The notes under the pieces were generated by a model. The model was not told the origin of the DNA. It was given only the letters and a program-made list of their open reading frames with translations, and did not search any database. Position numbers and translations under genes: made by a program. This document shows positions 12,633 to 24,812 of a stretch of 64,000 nt of DNA, in pieces. The stretch is from Numida meleagris. Its lineage: Eukaryota > Chordata > Aves > Galliformes > Numididae. The DNA is taken from positions 6,261,814 to 6,325,813 of the forward strand of contig NC_034420.1 of the NCBI RefSeq assembly GCF_002078875.1, written 5' to 3'. The stretch's first letter is position 1. Each line of letters starts with the position of its first letter.

Positions 12633-14670
12633 AATCAGACTTTTGCTTGTATATATTTATGTAGATATACAATATAGATGTCAATGTTTATCTGCAGTAC
12701 TGCAGTGTACATACGTGCACATCTCCAGGACCACAGGCCTTTGTTATCAGAAAGCCATTGCAACTCTGTGATCCCATCACTTCTTTTGATCCATGTGATG
12801 AAGTTTGTTCTGTGACATGAACTTTGAGTGTCCCTTAGCAGAAATGGGCATTCTTGCAAACCTAATATGAAAATTATTTAACGTGTCATCTCATAAAAAT
12901 GGAACAGAATTCAGTTAGTTGTGCATTAGTCCTGCTGAGGCAGTGTATGCACTGACGGTACCTCAATTTGTGCCCTTTCTGGAAAACATTTTTTGTGTCA
13001 GCTAAATGTTAAGCGGCTATCAAAATTTCAGCAACATTATTATGCAAACTGTATTGCAAAGACCACTGATGATTCTGGCAAAAGAGGAAAAGTAAGATCA
13101 AATCCAGTTATACATTCCCTGACCCCAAGCTCAATAGCAGGTAAATAGTAATGACCACTTAGTGCCAGACTACAAGATATGCTCCTTTCAGATATCTTTT
13201 TATTTTTGTATGTCCTGACATACATCTCTGCACCAGTTTATAGCCACTTACATCACCCACAAGCATACTGATTCTGTCAGTTTGATTTAAGATAATTATA
13301 TCCTTTTTTTAAAAATCTCTGGTATAGAACGTTAAAAAAAAATCTGGTGTTCCAATAGGGGACTTAATATAATTCCCTTTTTCGTGTAGGTTGTGCAGGA
13401 ATGGATCAGTGATGCTTGCATGTAACTAGTGAAATTACTGAATTACTAAAAATCCAAACCAGAATTTTCTGTATGAATTCCTATAGAGTAGAAGACATCA
13501 AACACTCAACACAAATGGAGATGGTGATAGTAGTAGTTTCTCGACAAGGTTTATTTTCAGTACTTCTTAAAAAAATAACATTAATCTTTAATGACTCAAA
13601 ATCTCCTTGCAAGAATATCATCAACTAAGTGGACCTACATTAGAGGTTTCAAGCTATTCCAGAGCAACCTAAGTGCACCAAAGCAGGTCCTTTCCCAAAA
13701 CATCTTTTCTGTCACCATCACCATCAGCTGAACTGGTTGGTGTTATTCTGTTGGTAAAGTTCTGTGGTAAACAGGTGGACAATAGAGACTACCCTTTGCA
13801 GATTTTGCTGGATAAAGCCAAAGGAAAAAAAGAAAAAAAAAACTGTTGCATTTGTTTGTTCTGTTTAATGCAATAGAATAAAACCAGTGTGAAATCCCTA
13901 GTATCTCAATTTGTTTAATTGTGTTTTAAAACAATAGTTATTTGTTTCTGCTGACAGAATTTATATGATGTAGCTTTTAAAAAAATACATTAAAACTGAA
14001 ATCCAGAACCAGAGGAGGATAAAAGGTATCTGCAGAGCAAACAGGTTCTAAATATTTATTTATTTTTAATTGAGAACCACAGTAATTTAACATGCAGTTC
14101 ACACTGCACTCTTCCATTTCATTAGTATTCTGGGTGGTCAGGATGTGCCAGCTAAATACAGCCATCCTACGGGAGCTTGCTGTAGTCATAGCAACTGGAT
14201 TGCAATTTCAGAAGCCTGCGTAGCAGAGGTCTGGCATGTCTGAGAGCACAAGGTGCTCCGTAGAGTCAAGATACTCACTAATTAGTCTGTGTTTCTTGAA
14301 TGACTGTACATTCAGTTAATAGACTAAGAAAACTGTAGCTATTTTCAGTCAGTTTTACATAACCAATGAATTGCTTATAGTTTTGAGAGTTACAAGTCTG
14401 GCTTCCTGCTACACCTACCAAACATCAGCATTAGAGCCTGTCCAGCTGGATAGCAGCAGCTATGGGCAGAATCATCAACAGCTCCTGTAAGTTGTGAGAG
14501 TGCTGTTAATGAGAGTTACGGCGCTGCAATATGAGATGTGACAGTCTCTCAAGCCTGTGATGGTTGAGTAGAAGCTCACTGAAATCAATGAAAATCTTAA
14601 AGTCATTGGAATGAGGGCTGAGTTAGGCTTAAAGAAGCATGAAATAGTGAAGGTGAAGAACGGATTTCAT
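12633..14670. other. Non-coding DNA, no recognised gene or element
   Basis: Unique AT-rich sequence with an A-rich stretch at 13822-13841. No frame above about 74 codons and nothing recognised. Confidence 0.5.
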
Positions 14671-14857
14671 TATCATAGAATCATTAAGGTTGGAAAAGGC
14701 CTCTAAGACTGTCTAATACAACCAATACTGCCCACTAAACGATGTCCTTCAGTACTACATCTGCCCTGTCCTTAAACACCGCTAGGGACTGTGACCACCA
14801 CTTCCCTGAGCAACCTGTTCCAATGCCTCACCACTCTTATGATGTTCAGTAAGATGT
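14671..14857 (-). mobile_element. CR1 LINE 3' end fragment, minus strand
   Basis: It starts with the reverse-complemented terminal repeat TATCATAGAATCATTAAGG. Then come GGTTGGAAAAGGCCTCTAAG and the CR1 block containing CCTGAGCAACCTGTTCCAAT and GCCTCACCACTCTT. The tail is fairly well preserved, with truncation on the 5' side near 14857. Confidence 0.93.
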
Positions 14858-16348
14858 AAGTACCTAATGCCTTTGAAAGAAATATAATAGTAAAGATAAT
14901 AGTATTTTTAAAAAATCTTTATTTTCAAGAAAGCTAAATTTATTTGTTTGTTTGTTTATTATATAGGGTTCTGAGAAGCCTGAAGTATCATTGCTAAAGG
15001 CTGGAAAGTGACTTATTTAATTAACATCTAAGGCACCCACATTTTTAGTGAAAGCACAGTAAAGTGCAGGGCATTTAAATTGAAATTATGTTTTTATTTG
15101 ACTTTGATTAGATAAAGAAGGACATAATGTAAATAGTTTGAGTTGGAGTTCTGCTTCAGTATGGTTATTTCAGTGCCTGAGACAGGTGTTGTGTAGGCAT
15201 AGAAGGCTACACTAGCTGTTCCAATGTCTGCATAATTATTCAATGCATTGTAATTCTTTTAAAATTATCTGAATAAACCTGAGAGAAGCTGCAGAACTTT
15301 CCCCATTGTTCAGATTCATGAAAGTAATCTTCCTTAAAAAATAAATCTGTGTGCTTTTCTTTTTTCAGATAAGTAGTCTTTCTAATTTTTAGAGAGAAGT
15401 CTCCTTTTCTAGTGTGAGGTATAATGAATTGTGCGATTTTCAGTTCTCTCTTAAAGCTTTCTGAGTTATTGTATGTCCGAGACTTATGCAAAGTTGCTTT
15501 CAAACTGTCAAGGAGCAGAATTCCAGATATGAAATTGAATTTAGTAAATACCGCACTGAAGTTAGCAAGCACTGAAAAACTTGAGTGATCATGTTTAGTT
15601 GTGTGAGTAGTGCGTCAAAACATAATCTATGAAAACAACTTGATGATACAGAGGTCCAAGACACTCACGAAAATGGTCTAGAGACCTTAAGCCAGTAAAG
15701 CTTTGAGAATGTGCTTAACTTAAGTATACCTTAGTGATGTTCATTGCTTGCTCCAGGCTCCAGAAGTGAAACAAATCTTTTGCATTTATCCTAAAAAAGA
15801 TTAACAGTGCTTAGTTTTATACAGTGATTGATCCTTTTGATGTGCTTTGCCAGTTTGTGCTCCATCTCCTTGTTGCATAAGGAGCAATGTGACTGCTTCT
15901 TCATCCTTTTAACTTATCTCCACAGTAGATGATTAGTTAAATTTGCACCGTGTGAATTTCATCTGTCTAATTTATGCATTAAGATTGTTTGTGAGGATAG
16001 AAAACAAATGAGGGCAGATCTTGTTGGTAGGGTCATCATCATCCAGATGCCTTGGAATTAAATCTGAATTTTCAATATTTTTGCGTCCCAGCTATCACTC
16101 CCCAGCACTCCTAATGCTTGAGTAGAACACACGTTTTCATGGTAGTCACAGTTTTCCCATGAGGTGTGTCCTGGGAACCCCATTTCTCTCCGACAGTTCA
16201 ACCCACAGTTCTCTCTCTGTACATGTGTTAATGAAAATAATTAAATATGTTTATTACATACAGTGTATATGCAATTATGCATTTTAATGTTTGCATATAT
16301 ACACATATGAATTTAATATACTCAATTACATATTACATATGCAAGAGC
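14858..16348. other. Non-coding DNA with a short (TTTG)n run
   Basis: A short TTTG microsatellite lies at about 14940-14957. A 110-codon minus-strand frame (15240-15572) is unrecognised, lysine- and phenylalanine-rich as expected of AT-rich noise, and has no supporting signal. The last 150 bases before the mariner element are especially AT-rich. Confidence 0.5.
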
Positions 16349-16897
16349 TACTCTGAAAGTAACGCCTCCTATTTTATCATGTTGGCCCACAACATCAGAG
16401 GCAGATGTTGGTGATGGCAGTAGAGGTTGAACCTTCCCACCAATGTCCCATTACATTTTGTTGCCATGTGACAGATGGCAGCAGAGGGACAGGCTGACAC
16501 AATGGCGTCTGAGATGGAAGTGCATATGAAGCAACGAGGTTGAATTGAATTCCTACATACAGAAAAACTAGCATCCATTGACATTCATCAATGTTTGCCG
16601 AATGTTTACGGAGACCAACCAGTAGATGTGAGCACAGTGAGGTGGTGAGTGGTGCATTTCAGTGATGGTGACAGTGATGTGAAAGGCAAGCTATGCTCTG
16701 GATGGACATGCCGGTTTTTATGAGTGCAGTGCACAGGCTCTTGTTTGTCGCTGGCAAAAAATGCAGAACTAATGGTGTGACTTCTTGAAAAATAGTGGTT
16801 TGTAGCTGAGAATTGGCTCTATCATATAGCGTTATCATGCTCTTTCTACCTGTTGTACTTTCCATGGAAATAATCAGGAGACATTACTTTTGGAGTG
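16349..16897 (+). mobile_element. Internally deleted mariner element (Galluhop-like), copy 1
   Basis: A short (~545 bp) Tc1/mariner-type DNA transposon copy. The ends form terminal inverted repeats: CTCTGAAAGTAACGCCTCCT at 16351 matches the reverse complement of AGGAGACATTACTTTTGGAG ending at 16895. Inside, from the ATG at 16502, one frame reads as the mariner transposase N-terminus that binds the ends (IEFLHTEKLASIDIHQCL, then VYGDQPVDVSTVRW), broken by two stops. The catalytic D,D,D domain is missing. After a GWTCR-like remnant of the linker the sequence jumps, near 16712, to the extreme C-terminus (FYECSAQALVCRWQKM, 16716-16763). A full-length mariner is about 1.3 kb, so more than half is deleted. 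It could only have moved with a transposase supplied in trans. Family certain; the Galluhop name is from memory. Confidence 0.92.
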
Positions 16898-19800
16898 TAT
16901 TTTATATGTAATACAATATTATTTTTATTAGCCAAATTTTTTTTTACACACATAATAAATGTAAAAAAAAGAAATCTTTGCATGCAGTCTGGAACTTATA
17001 AATTGTTACATGAACTTCTAACCAATGTAAAATTAAAGGTGTAAGCACCTAAAGAAAACATACTGTGTGCTGACCTATATTTTAAGAGTATTATGCCTGC
17101 TATTTCATTTTTGTAGCTATCAAATTAAAACAAATGAAAGATCACCTCTGCCATTTGGAACTCCCATAGATCTTGGAATATTTCCAGAGGTGAGAGTCAC
17201 AACCAATTAAATTACCACAGAAATCATTCAAAGAACCACTAAATAATGCTTTGACTTCTCAGTTAGCTTCATCTTTCTGAATTTCTTTTGTGATTATGCT
17301 TGCTGTTGCTTATTTTGTTTCTTGCTTTTGAGAAGTCATAATCTAACCCTGAAATCTTTTCTCTAACAGAAATGTTTGTTCTACAACTGTTGTCTAATGA
17401 AATCTAGGACAAAATAAGAGGAAAGTTAATTATCCACTAACGTGAACTATGTGCAGCTAATTCAAATTGCCTCCTTTCATCAGATCCCATACCCTCCAAA
17501 GAACAAATATTAATTTTTCTAGACTACAGGTGTCTAGTGCAAAAGATTTTCTAATTAATTAGTCTTTTCCCTAATGTTTACATCTGAGATAATTAAAGAA
17601 TAATGCCATAAAGAAATATACATCTAAGATGAAGAGTTTTATAAAGTACTATTTTTTGCCTAGTAACAGAAAATCAAGAGTTTTCTGCATGTCTCCTTGA
17701 AAAGATGCACTTACTTGCATGTCAAGGAATTCACAGCCATGAGATGTTAAACTGCTGATCACAGGAGCATCATTCTGTTATTTTACTCTTTGACTGTCAT
17801 TATAGCAAACAAAACCTTCCTCTTTTTGCTAACTTGTTAAGATATATTCAGATTCTTTTAATCAAAACAGGATAAACCTTTTTCTATAGGTAACATAATA
17901 CTACCTTTCTGGGACAGAAAACCTCATTCTTTTAGTCTCTAATGCTGCCTTCTTTAAAGGCCAGCAAGCAAAAATCCAGTCCTACAGTCCCAGTCCTCAA
18001 TGTCTTGCTTGGATTCTTTACTTCTTCCCTATTGTTCTGTGTAAGGGAGTACAAGATGACTGAGCAGAGGGAAGCTGGAACTTCAGCATATTTCCACAAG
18101 CAAGATGTATGAAGAATAAGGCCAGAACCTACAGAAAATCTGAGCCATTAGAGAACTGCTTTAGTTTGATATTAATTGCTTAAGTTCCTGCTATCAGGAA
18201 TGGCCGGAGTTCAGCAATACTCATGGTATGTTCACCTTTTCCAATAATTGATTTCTGTGCAGTAATGTGACAAATAGCATCTATATGATGAGCCACAGCA
18301 CTCCTTTCAGAGTTATATATGGCCATTTCTACTGTCTTTGGGTCCTTTTCATAGGTCATACCGTAATTTATGCTACTGATTGTAAAAAGTTGTGAACTGT
18401 GTCAGTGAATGTATATTTGGAGAGCAAAAATAGCATACATGAGGAAAAATACAATGTTTAAGAACCCAGACTTGCAAAAGAGTAACAAAAAACATTTCTG
18501 CTTAAGAAAATTTATTCTTAAAATAGTCACCTAAAAATGATAATTGATTCTAGAAAGATATTAAGCAAAAATTTACTGTGCAAAATCAAACTAGGATGTT
18601 TCTACCTGTATGTGTTGTATGCCTGCATAACTTAAAGATTTTCCGTGTTATATTATTTATTATTACCAGAACTTTAGAAAAAAATACATATATTTCAAAA
18701 TTCTGATCTTTTTTTTATGGTAGAGAGAACATGTTAAGAAAATGCATTATTAGTTACTTTTATTTTAAAATAGCATTCTTTCTACTAGTTGTAATGAATT
18801 GCATGATATATAGATGCAAAATTCAGGAGTTACTTCGACATAATACATTAAGAAACAAAGTGATATAATGTTAGAGCTACGTAATGGAAACTGCATCATT
18901 TTTCTTCAATGTTTTTCCTTAAAATATGAAATAAGACATATGATCTTTCCGTATTTTAATAATGTTTATAGGTTTATGGGAAAAAAATTAATACTACTAC
19001 ACTCAATATTTTCAAGGAAGATGGTTCTATGTCTCAGTTACTGTTAGAGAGGATCATTCGATTCGAGCTGGTCAAACTACTGCACCGTTCTTGAAAGATT
19101 GCATTGATTAGTTTGCCAAACGGTGTACCTCAAAATAAAATTAAATGTTTGTTTTCCTATTTGGACCTGTCCAAATCTTCTTCCAGAAAACCTGTTTTAA
19201 CGAATCAGTCAATTTTTCTATGTATTTACTTGATAATTTTCTCATGCGGAATAACTGTAGAATTACTTCCATAATACAGGATTCAAAGGCTTTTTGGTGG
19301 ATGATGCATTTGTGGTTCCCATATTACAGCTGATCTAGCAATTCCACAAGCTATTCCTCCCCTCATTCCTTAATAAAAGCTCCCTAAGTGGTGATTACCT
19401 TTTAGTGGTTTCATTAGCATCACTCAGTTTTTATGCTAGATTTGCCTTTCCTCATCACTTAAGAATAATCTTGGTGTTGTTCCTTTATCAGTCCCCATAT
19501 GCTGCTCCTCAACATGCAGCACTTTCATTTTGCAGCAGGAAAAAGGAGCAGTATCTTCTGAGTGTTATAGCATTTGGACTCAGAAATTCATTTTTAGCTT
19601 CTTTAGTTTGGATTCGGTAACTTGTTTCTGAAGAATCAAAAGCAATGAGACCTGCTCTGTCTTTGCCTAAATACTGCAAATATTATCCTGCTTGCAGTAC
19701 TGTCATGAATGGGAGCCTCCAAGCTACTTCCATTCAGAGCCATGTGCTCACTCATAGATAAAGGGTGGAATGTCATTGCTAAATATGCTCAGAATATGGT

Positions 19801-20745
19801 TATCAGGGAGGAATTTTATATCTCAGCAATAATAGAGGAGGCTTGTCAAACTTGAAGTAATGACTTTTTATTTTGCCTTTTTGCTGCCTTGAGAACACAA
19901 AGTGAAATGGCAGTGCTTTGGAGTTTAGATTGAAATCACACTACTTGGAAAAGCCTGAATTAAACCTCAGAGGAGCTTCTACTTTTAAACACATTGCTGT
20001 ACTTTGCAGTTTGGAAAAACATGCTTACCCATACACTGCAGTTAAAAAAGACAAGTAAAAATAATTTAAAAAATCAGAATATACATAAGATAACTTTAAG
20101 ATGTCAAGCCATCTTCTCTGTTGGACAAGAACTGTAAACAGAAAACGTTATAGGCTAGATTATCATACCTTTGTTTGTTTTGCAAAGGTATATATGTGAG
20201 TGATTTCTTAGCTTTGGGATTTCCCTCGCCTCTGTGTAACAATATGAAAGTTAGTCTACTGAGTCCAAGGGAACTGGTTGTACTCTCTATATACCAACAG
20301 AGATGTTTGTTCCATTGCAAGAGATTCATCAGGTGGAATGGATGCAGGAAACCTCAAGTTAGATGAATCAAGTTAGGTCAGAGGAAACACAGCATAAATA
20401 CATTTTTGTGTAGATTGTCAATTCATTAATCACAGAAATGTGCACAAAAATGATGTTGGTTCCAGCGAAAAGGCTATTGCAAAGGCTTTCAGGTGCAGAA
20501 ATGTCTTACACACCAGATTTCCAGTGGGAAATCACTTTATCACTTCAAGAGCTACAGAATCTGAATAAGGTGCAAATGATCATTCATTCTTCTTTATCCT
20601 ACCTTAGATAATTGTATTATTTGTTCACAAAACTTCTTTCCACTGCACTTTACGGTTTAGTCTTCTGTAGTGGACACAAACTTGCCTGCTTGCTGAAATG
20701 ACTGGCTGTACTTACAGAGATCAGAACTCTTGGAACCTTCATACT
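16898..20745. other. Non-coding DNA, no recognised gene or element
   Basis: About 3.8 kb of very AT-rich sequence. Open frames are at most about 77 codons and unrecognised. No repeat family was identified by eye. Confidence 0.5.
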
Positions 20746-21365
20746 GGAGAATGACTGAGGTTGGCAGGGAGCCCTGCAGTTTCTTTAATCCAACCTCCCT
20801 GTTCAAAGCAGGATCAGCAAAGTAGTCTGGTCCAGCTGGGTTGTGAATATCTCCATGCACAGAGATGCCATAGCCTCTCAAGGCAACTTGTTCTAGTGCT
20901 TGATAAAAACCTTGTAGTAAAACATTTCTTTCTTACGTTTAAATAGAATTTATTGTATTTCCACTTGGATACCTCTAAGAAGAGTCTATTTGCCTTTTTT
21001 ACACTGTCCCATCAGGGATTTTTATATAGAGAGAAGAAACCCCTGAGCCTTCTCTTCTCCATACTGAACAGCCCCAGCTCCCTCCGCACGTCCCTGTATG
21101 TCAGATGCTCCAAGTCCCTCACAGTATTATGGCCTCCCTTTTTATTCAACTTGGTCCATAGGCTCCCGTGCTAGGGAGTCCAGAACTGGACACAGCAGTC
21201 CAGATGTGTCTTACCAGTGCTGGACAGAGGAGAGCAATCTTCTCTGTCAAACTGCTGACAACTCTCTTCCTAATGCTGTTTGACTGCTTTGTCTCAAGAT
21301 CACTTCACTGGCTCTTAGTGAACTTACCTGCTAGTAACGCAGGTCCTTTTCATGCAGCTGGGAAA
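20746..21365 (-). mobile_element. CR1 LINE 3' fragment (~620 bp), minus strand
   Basis: Read on the minus strand, this covers the final part of CR1 ORF2 and the 3' region. The reverse complement contains the conserved blocks for the ORF2 C-terminus: a GTGTCCAGTTCTGGACTCCC block and GAGCTGGGGCTGTTCAGTA, followed by GAGAAGAGAAGGCTCAGGGG. The tail near 20746 keeps ACTGAGGTTGGCAGGGAGCC, but the terminal repeats are mostly gone. On the 5' side similarity persists to about 21365, where the copy is truncated. Frames are interrupted. Confidence 0.9.
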
Positions 21366-22095
21366 GTAAGGGCAGATTGAGACAGCCATTAGTTTACAAA
21401 CAATTTCTAGAAAGAGACTCAAATTCAAATGAACAGCAAAGAAAACAGCAAGGGAATATTCAAGGACAACTAAAGTAGAACAATGCTGCATGGTTAGGTT
21501 AATTGGTATGGCTGAAAACTCTCTCAGGTTTAAGCACTGAGTCCATCTAAATAATACAGAGAAAATTGTGTTAGCGTGTGTGCATAAAACAGGTACCATG
21601 ATGATTGCATTTCTGCTTAAATGGGAGAGCTAGGTAACAGGAATAATTCTTCTGTCTATGCACGTGTGCATGAAGAAAACAAAATCTAGAATTAAATCTC
21701 AAGGAAAGCTCCTGAGCTCCTGTCTTGTGTCTTCAACTCCAATATAAGAGGACTGGCCACTCAGAATTTCTGGGCTGCTTATGCTCCTACTTTGTCTGTC
21801 TGTTAACCTAAGAGAACTCATTGTGGCATCCCCTAATAGAGCAAAAAGGTAGACTTATTAGGTGCGTTGTTTTTCTAATTTTAAATGAGAAGTATTTTCA
21901 GTTTCATTATATTTTCAGTAATTGCCTTAAAAGCAATGCGTTGGCATACATTTTGTGAAAATGAGTACTTTAAATTATAACTACAAAGTATTAAGATTTA
22001 TAATTTTTAATTACATATCATGGGCAAAACCATAATTATCCTGCAATTATGGTGTGCTAATTATTAATTTATAATCAAAACCAAACTGCATAGCA
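21366..22095. other. Non-coding DNA, no recognised gene or element
   Basis: Unique AT-rich spacer. A 9-bp perfect inverted repeat (ACCATAATT and AATTATGGT) lies at about 22030-22053, just before the second mariner copy. Confidence 0.5.
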
Positions 22096-22619
22096 TGCTC
22101 CGAAAGTAATGCCTCCTATTTTGTTATGTTGGCCCATGATGTCCAAGGCAGATGTTGGTGGGATGGCAGTAGAGATTGAACCTTCCCACCTACATTCTGT
22201 TACATGTTGTTGCCATGTGACAGATGGCAGCAGAGGGGCTGTCTGACACAATGGCATCTGACACGGAAGGGCATCTGAAGCAAAGATGTGGAATTGAATT
22301 CCTGCATACAGAAAAGCTAGTATCCATTGGCGTTTGTTGAATGTTTATGGACACCAACCAGTAAATGTGAGCACAGTGGGGTGGTGGGTGCTGCATTTCA
22401 GCAGTGGTGACAGTGGGTCATGTCCACTGGTGCAGATTTTTACGAGTGCACCATGCAGGCTCTTGTTCATTGCTGGCAAAAATGCATAGCTAATGGTGGT
22501 GACTACGTTGAAAAATAGTGTTTTGTAGAGGAGATTTTCCTCTATCAAATAGTGTTATTGTTCTTTTTGTACCTGCTGTACTATCTATGGTAATAAATAG
22601 GAGGCATTATTTCGGAGTG
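22096..22619 (+). mobile_element. Internally deleted mariner element (Galluhop-like), copy 2
   Basis: About 520 bp, same orientation and layout as copy 1. The left end is CTCCGAAAGTAATGCCTCCT and the right end is AGGAGGCATTATTTCGGAG, a 19-20 base terminal inverted repeat. The transposase start (ATG at 22251) reads KQRCGIEFLHTEKL, then is disrupted by a stop and frameshift. Sequence then passes, after a short junction near 22430, into the intact C-terminus FYECTMQALVHCWQKC followed by IANGGDYVEK and a TAG stop (22438-22518). The catalytic domain is gone, at a junction that looks equivalent to that of copy 1. No clear TA duplication remains at the flanks. Confidence 0.92.
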
Positions 22620-24626
22620 ACCTGTACTTGCTCATTAACTCTGTAATTTAGATTGCAAATGTATGTTATTATACTTACTAAGATTTCAAGTCCTAACTGG
22701 GTTTCAGCTGGTGTAGTTCTGTTAAATTCAGTTGTGTCTTTGGAACTTAATAAACACACAGGTCTCCATCACAGTTGTTTCCCATTAGCTAAATAATTAT
22801 ATAGAAACTTCTGTCACTTGACCAAATGATATGGAGAGCTCAGTCCTATAATTTTTAAATTTTTGGAATTTCTCTACTGATCAACGAAGAACAGACCCTT
22901 GCAGAGGGATTTTCTCTAGAACTTAATTGAATTAATCATCTAATTCCCACTGACTGTCAGTGAGTGTACTGGGTGCACAAATTCCACACGTTTCTGGAAC
23001 CTTCCTTGAATAGGTTCTAAAAATCTGAGAATAGTGCTAAGAATGCTGTGGTGCATCCGCAGATCCCATTCACACTGTTTCTTTCCAGTTCTCGAATTTC
23101 ACTGTGCCAAACAGGAATATGTAGAATACATGGAGATACCTATTGTCCTACAGGCATGTGTATGTGTGTATCCATGTACATATATACCTACATACATAGG
23201 TGGACACACACATTGCCTTCATACCTAATGCCCACCTTACTGCTCTTAGTCAATAAGGAGATGTTTTTTCTGGCGTTTTTAGTAAAACGATCCTTTGTAG
23301 ATGATCTGTTTATAAATATATAAGGGCGTGCAAAGAGAGCAATGTTATTACATATAACTGCGTTATACAGAATGCTTTTAAATGCTGTTTGGAGTGCTCT
23401 AGGAAATCTTAAATGGTCAGTTCCTCCAAAAGTCTACATTAAAAACAAATCAGTGCTCATATCTGTAGAAGTGTTGGTTATTTATGAGACCTGATATGAA
23501 CATGTTATCCAGTGCAAACAGACAGAATGTATCAAAACTGGAGGCATCTTAGTGACAATCCATATGTTTTCCGCCCACTTAAAGAGACTGTATACATAAG
23601 GAAATAAACTAAATATATGTGGAATAGTGGTTATGAATAGATACACTTTCTCTAAAACACGTCGTGCAAAATTTCTTACCAAGCAAACATAAAAAACAAA
23701 TTGGCTTCACACAGCATAGTACTCCACAGAACAGAAAGAACTCTGCATTACAAACAAAATCTATAACTGCTTATCCGAATTTTTAAATGAAGGTACTTAT
23801 TAAAACTTCTTGAATATTCAGTATTGTGGATATTGGGATGAAATGTATATACATTCAAAATCTATTTTACATTTACTAAATTAGATTTAAGATCTTATTA
23901 TACCATCTACAGACAAAATTGATCGCAGCTCACTATGTATGTGTGTGTGTTTTGCTTTCATGGATAGTAAAATTTATTTAATGGAGGTAAATGAAATTTA
24001 TCATTTGGAAACAGGAAGAGTAATATACTTGATCAGCATTACTGATCAGACATATATCATTGCACATTTTTATTTTGCTCTGGTGCCAATGTGAACTCAT
24101 TGCCAAAGGGTAGCATATGTCTGGTATTCTGGAGGTTGGCTTCTACATGGACAGGAAAGCAATGACATGAAACATCAGTCTGAGTACAGATTCTAATTTA
24201 TTGTCTCTGGGAGAGGAGCCTCAAAAATTGTATCATGAAAATTCAGCTCCATGGGAATTGCACAGAATGGTTGAGGTGGGAAACAACGTCTGGAGGTCCC
24301 AAGGAGAGATTCTGTATTAAATTGTATATGACAGCACTGCAAAGTAGTAATTACAAGACTAAGTATTTGGCCACAAATGAAAAAATAACATGTAAAGAAA
24401 TATTCAGCAGCATTATGCTGTGAGACAGATGTAATACTAACATATTGTACAAAGAAATGTCTACAAAATATGGATTTGAATGAAGTTATGATAAAGAGAA
24501 AAAGCCCTACGCTGTTCTCACTCTCTGATGCAATCCTCCGAGAAATAGCACTGCTTAGGACTGCTTAGTTCATTTATACCATACATTCCAGTTGTACTTT
24601 CTACTTTGGCTTTTTAAGAACCGTAG
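22620..24626. other. Non-coding DNA with small dinucleotide tracts
   Basis: Unique AT-rich sequence. A TG/TA-rich stretch occurs at 23156-23200 and a short (TG)n at 23937-23951. Overlapping frames of up to 91 codons at 23034-23323 translate the TG/TA tract and are not credible genes. Confidence 0.5.
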
Positions 24627-24812
24627 AATCAGAAAATGATAGAACTGTTGAATCACAGAATGGCTTGGGTTGGAAGACGATCTAGTTCCAGATCTAGTTC
24701 CAGCCCCCTGCTGTGGGCAGGGTTACCACCCACTCAATCAGGCTGCCCTGCATCCCGTCCATCCTGGTCTTGAGCACCTCCAGGGATGGCGTATCCACAG
24801 CTTCTCTGGGCA
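24627..24812 (-). mobile_element. CR1 LINE 3' end fragment, minus strand
   Basis: The plus strand shows decayed terminal repeats (TAGAATCAGAAAATGATAGA), then GAATGGCTTGGGTTGGAAGA, CAGGCTGCCCTGCATCCCGT and GAGCACCTCCAGGGATGGCG. Inside is a private 12-base perfect tandem duplication (GATCTAGTTCCA at 24679-24690 and 24691-24702). 5' truncated near 24812. Confidence 0.93.

Noticed and set aside
23034..23323. Overlapping 64- and 91-codon plus-strand frames
   Set aside because: They translate a TG/TA-rich simple tract (Cys-Val-Tyr-Thr-rich) and are not gene-like.
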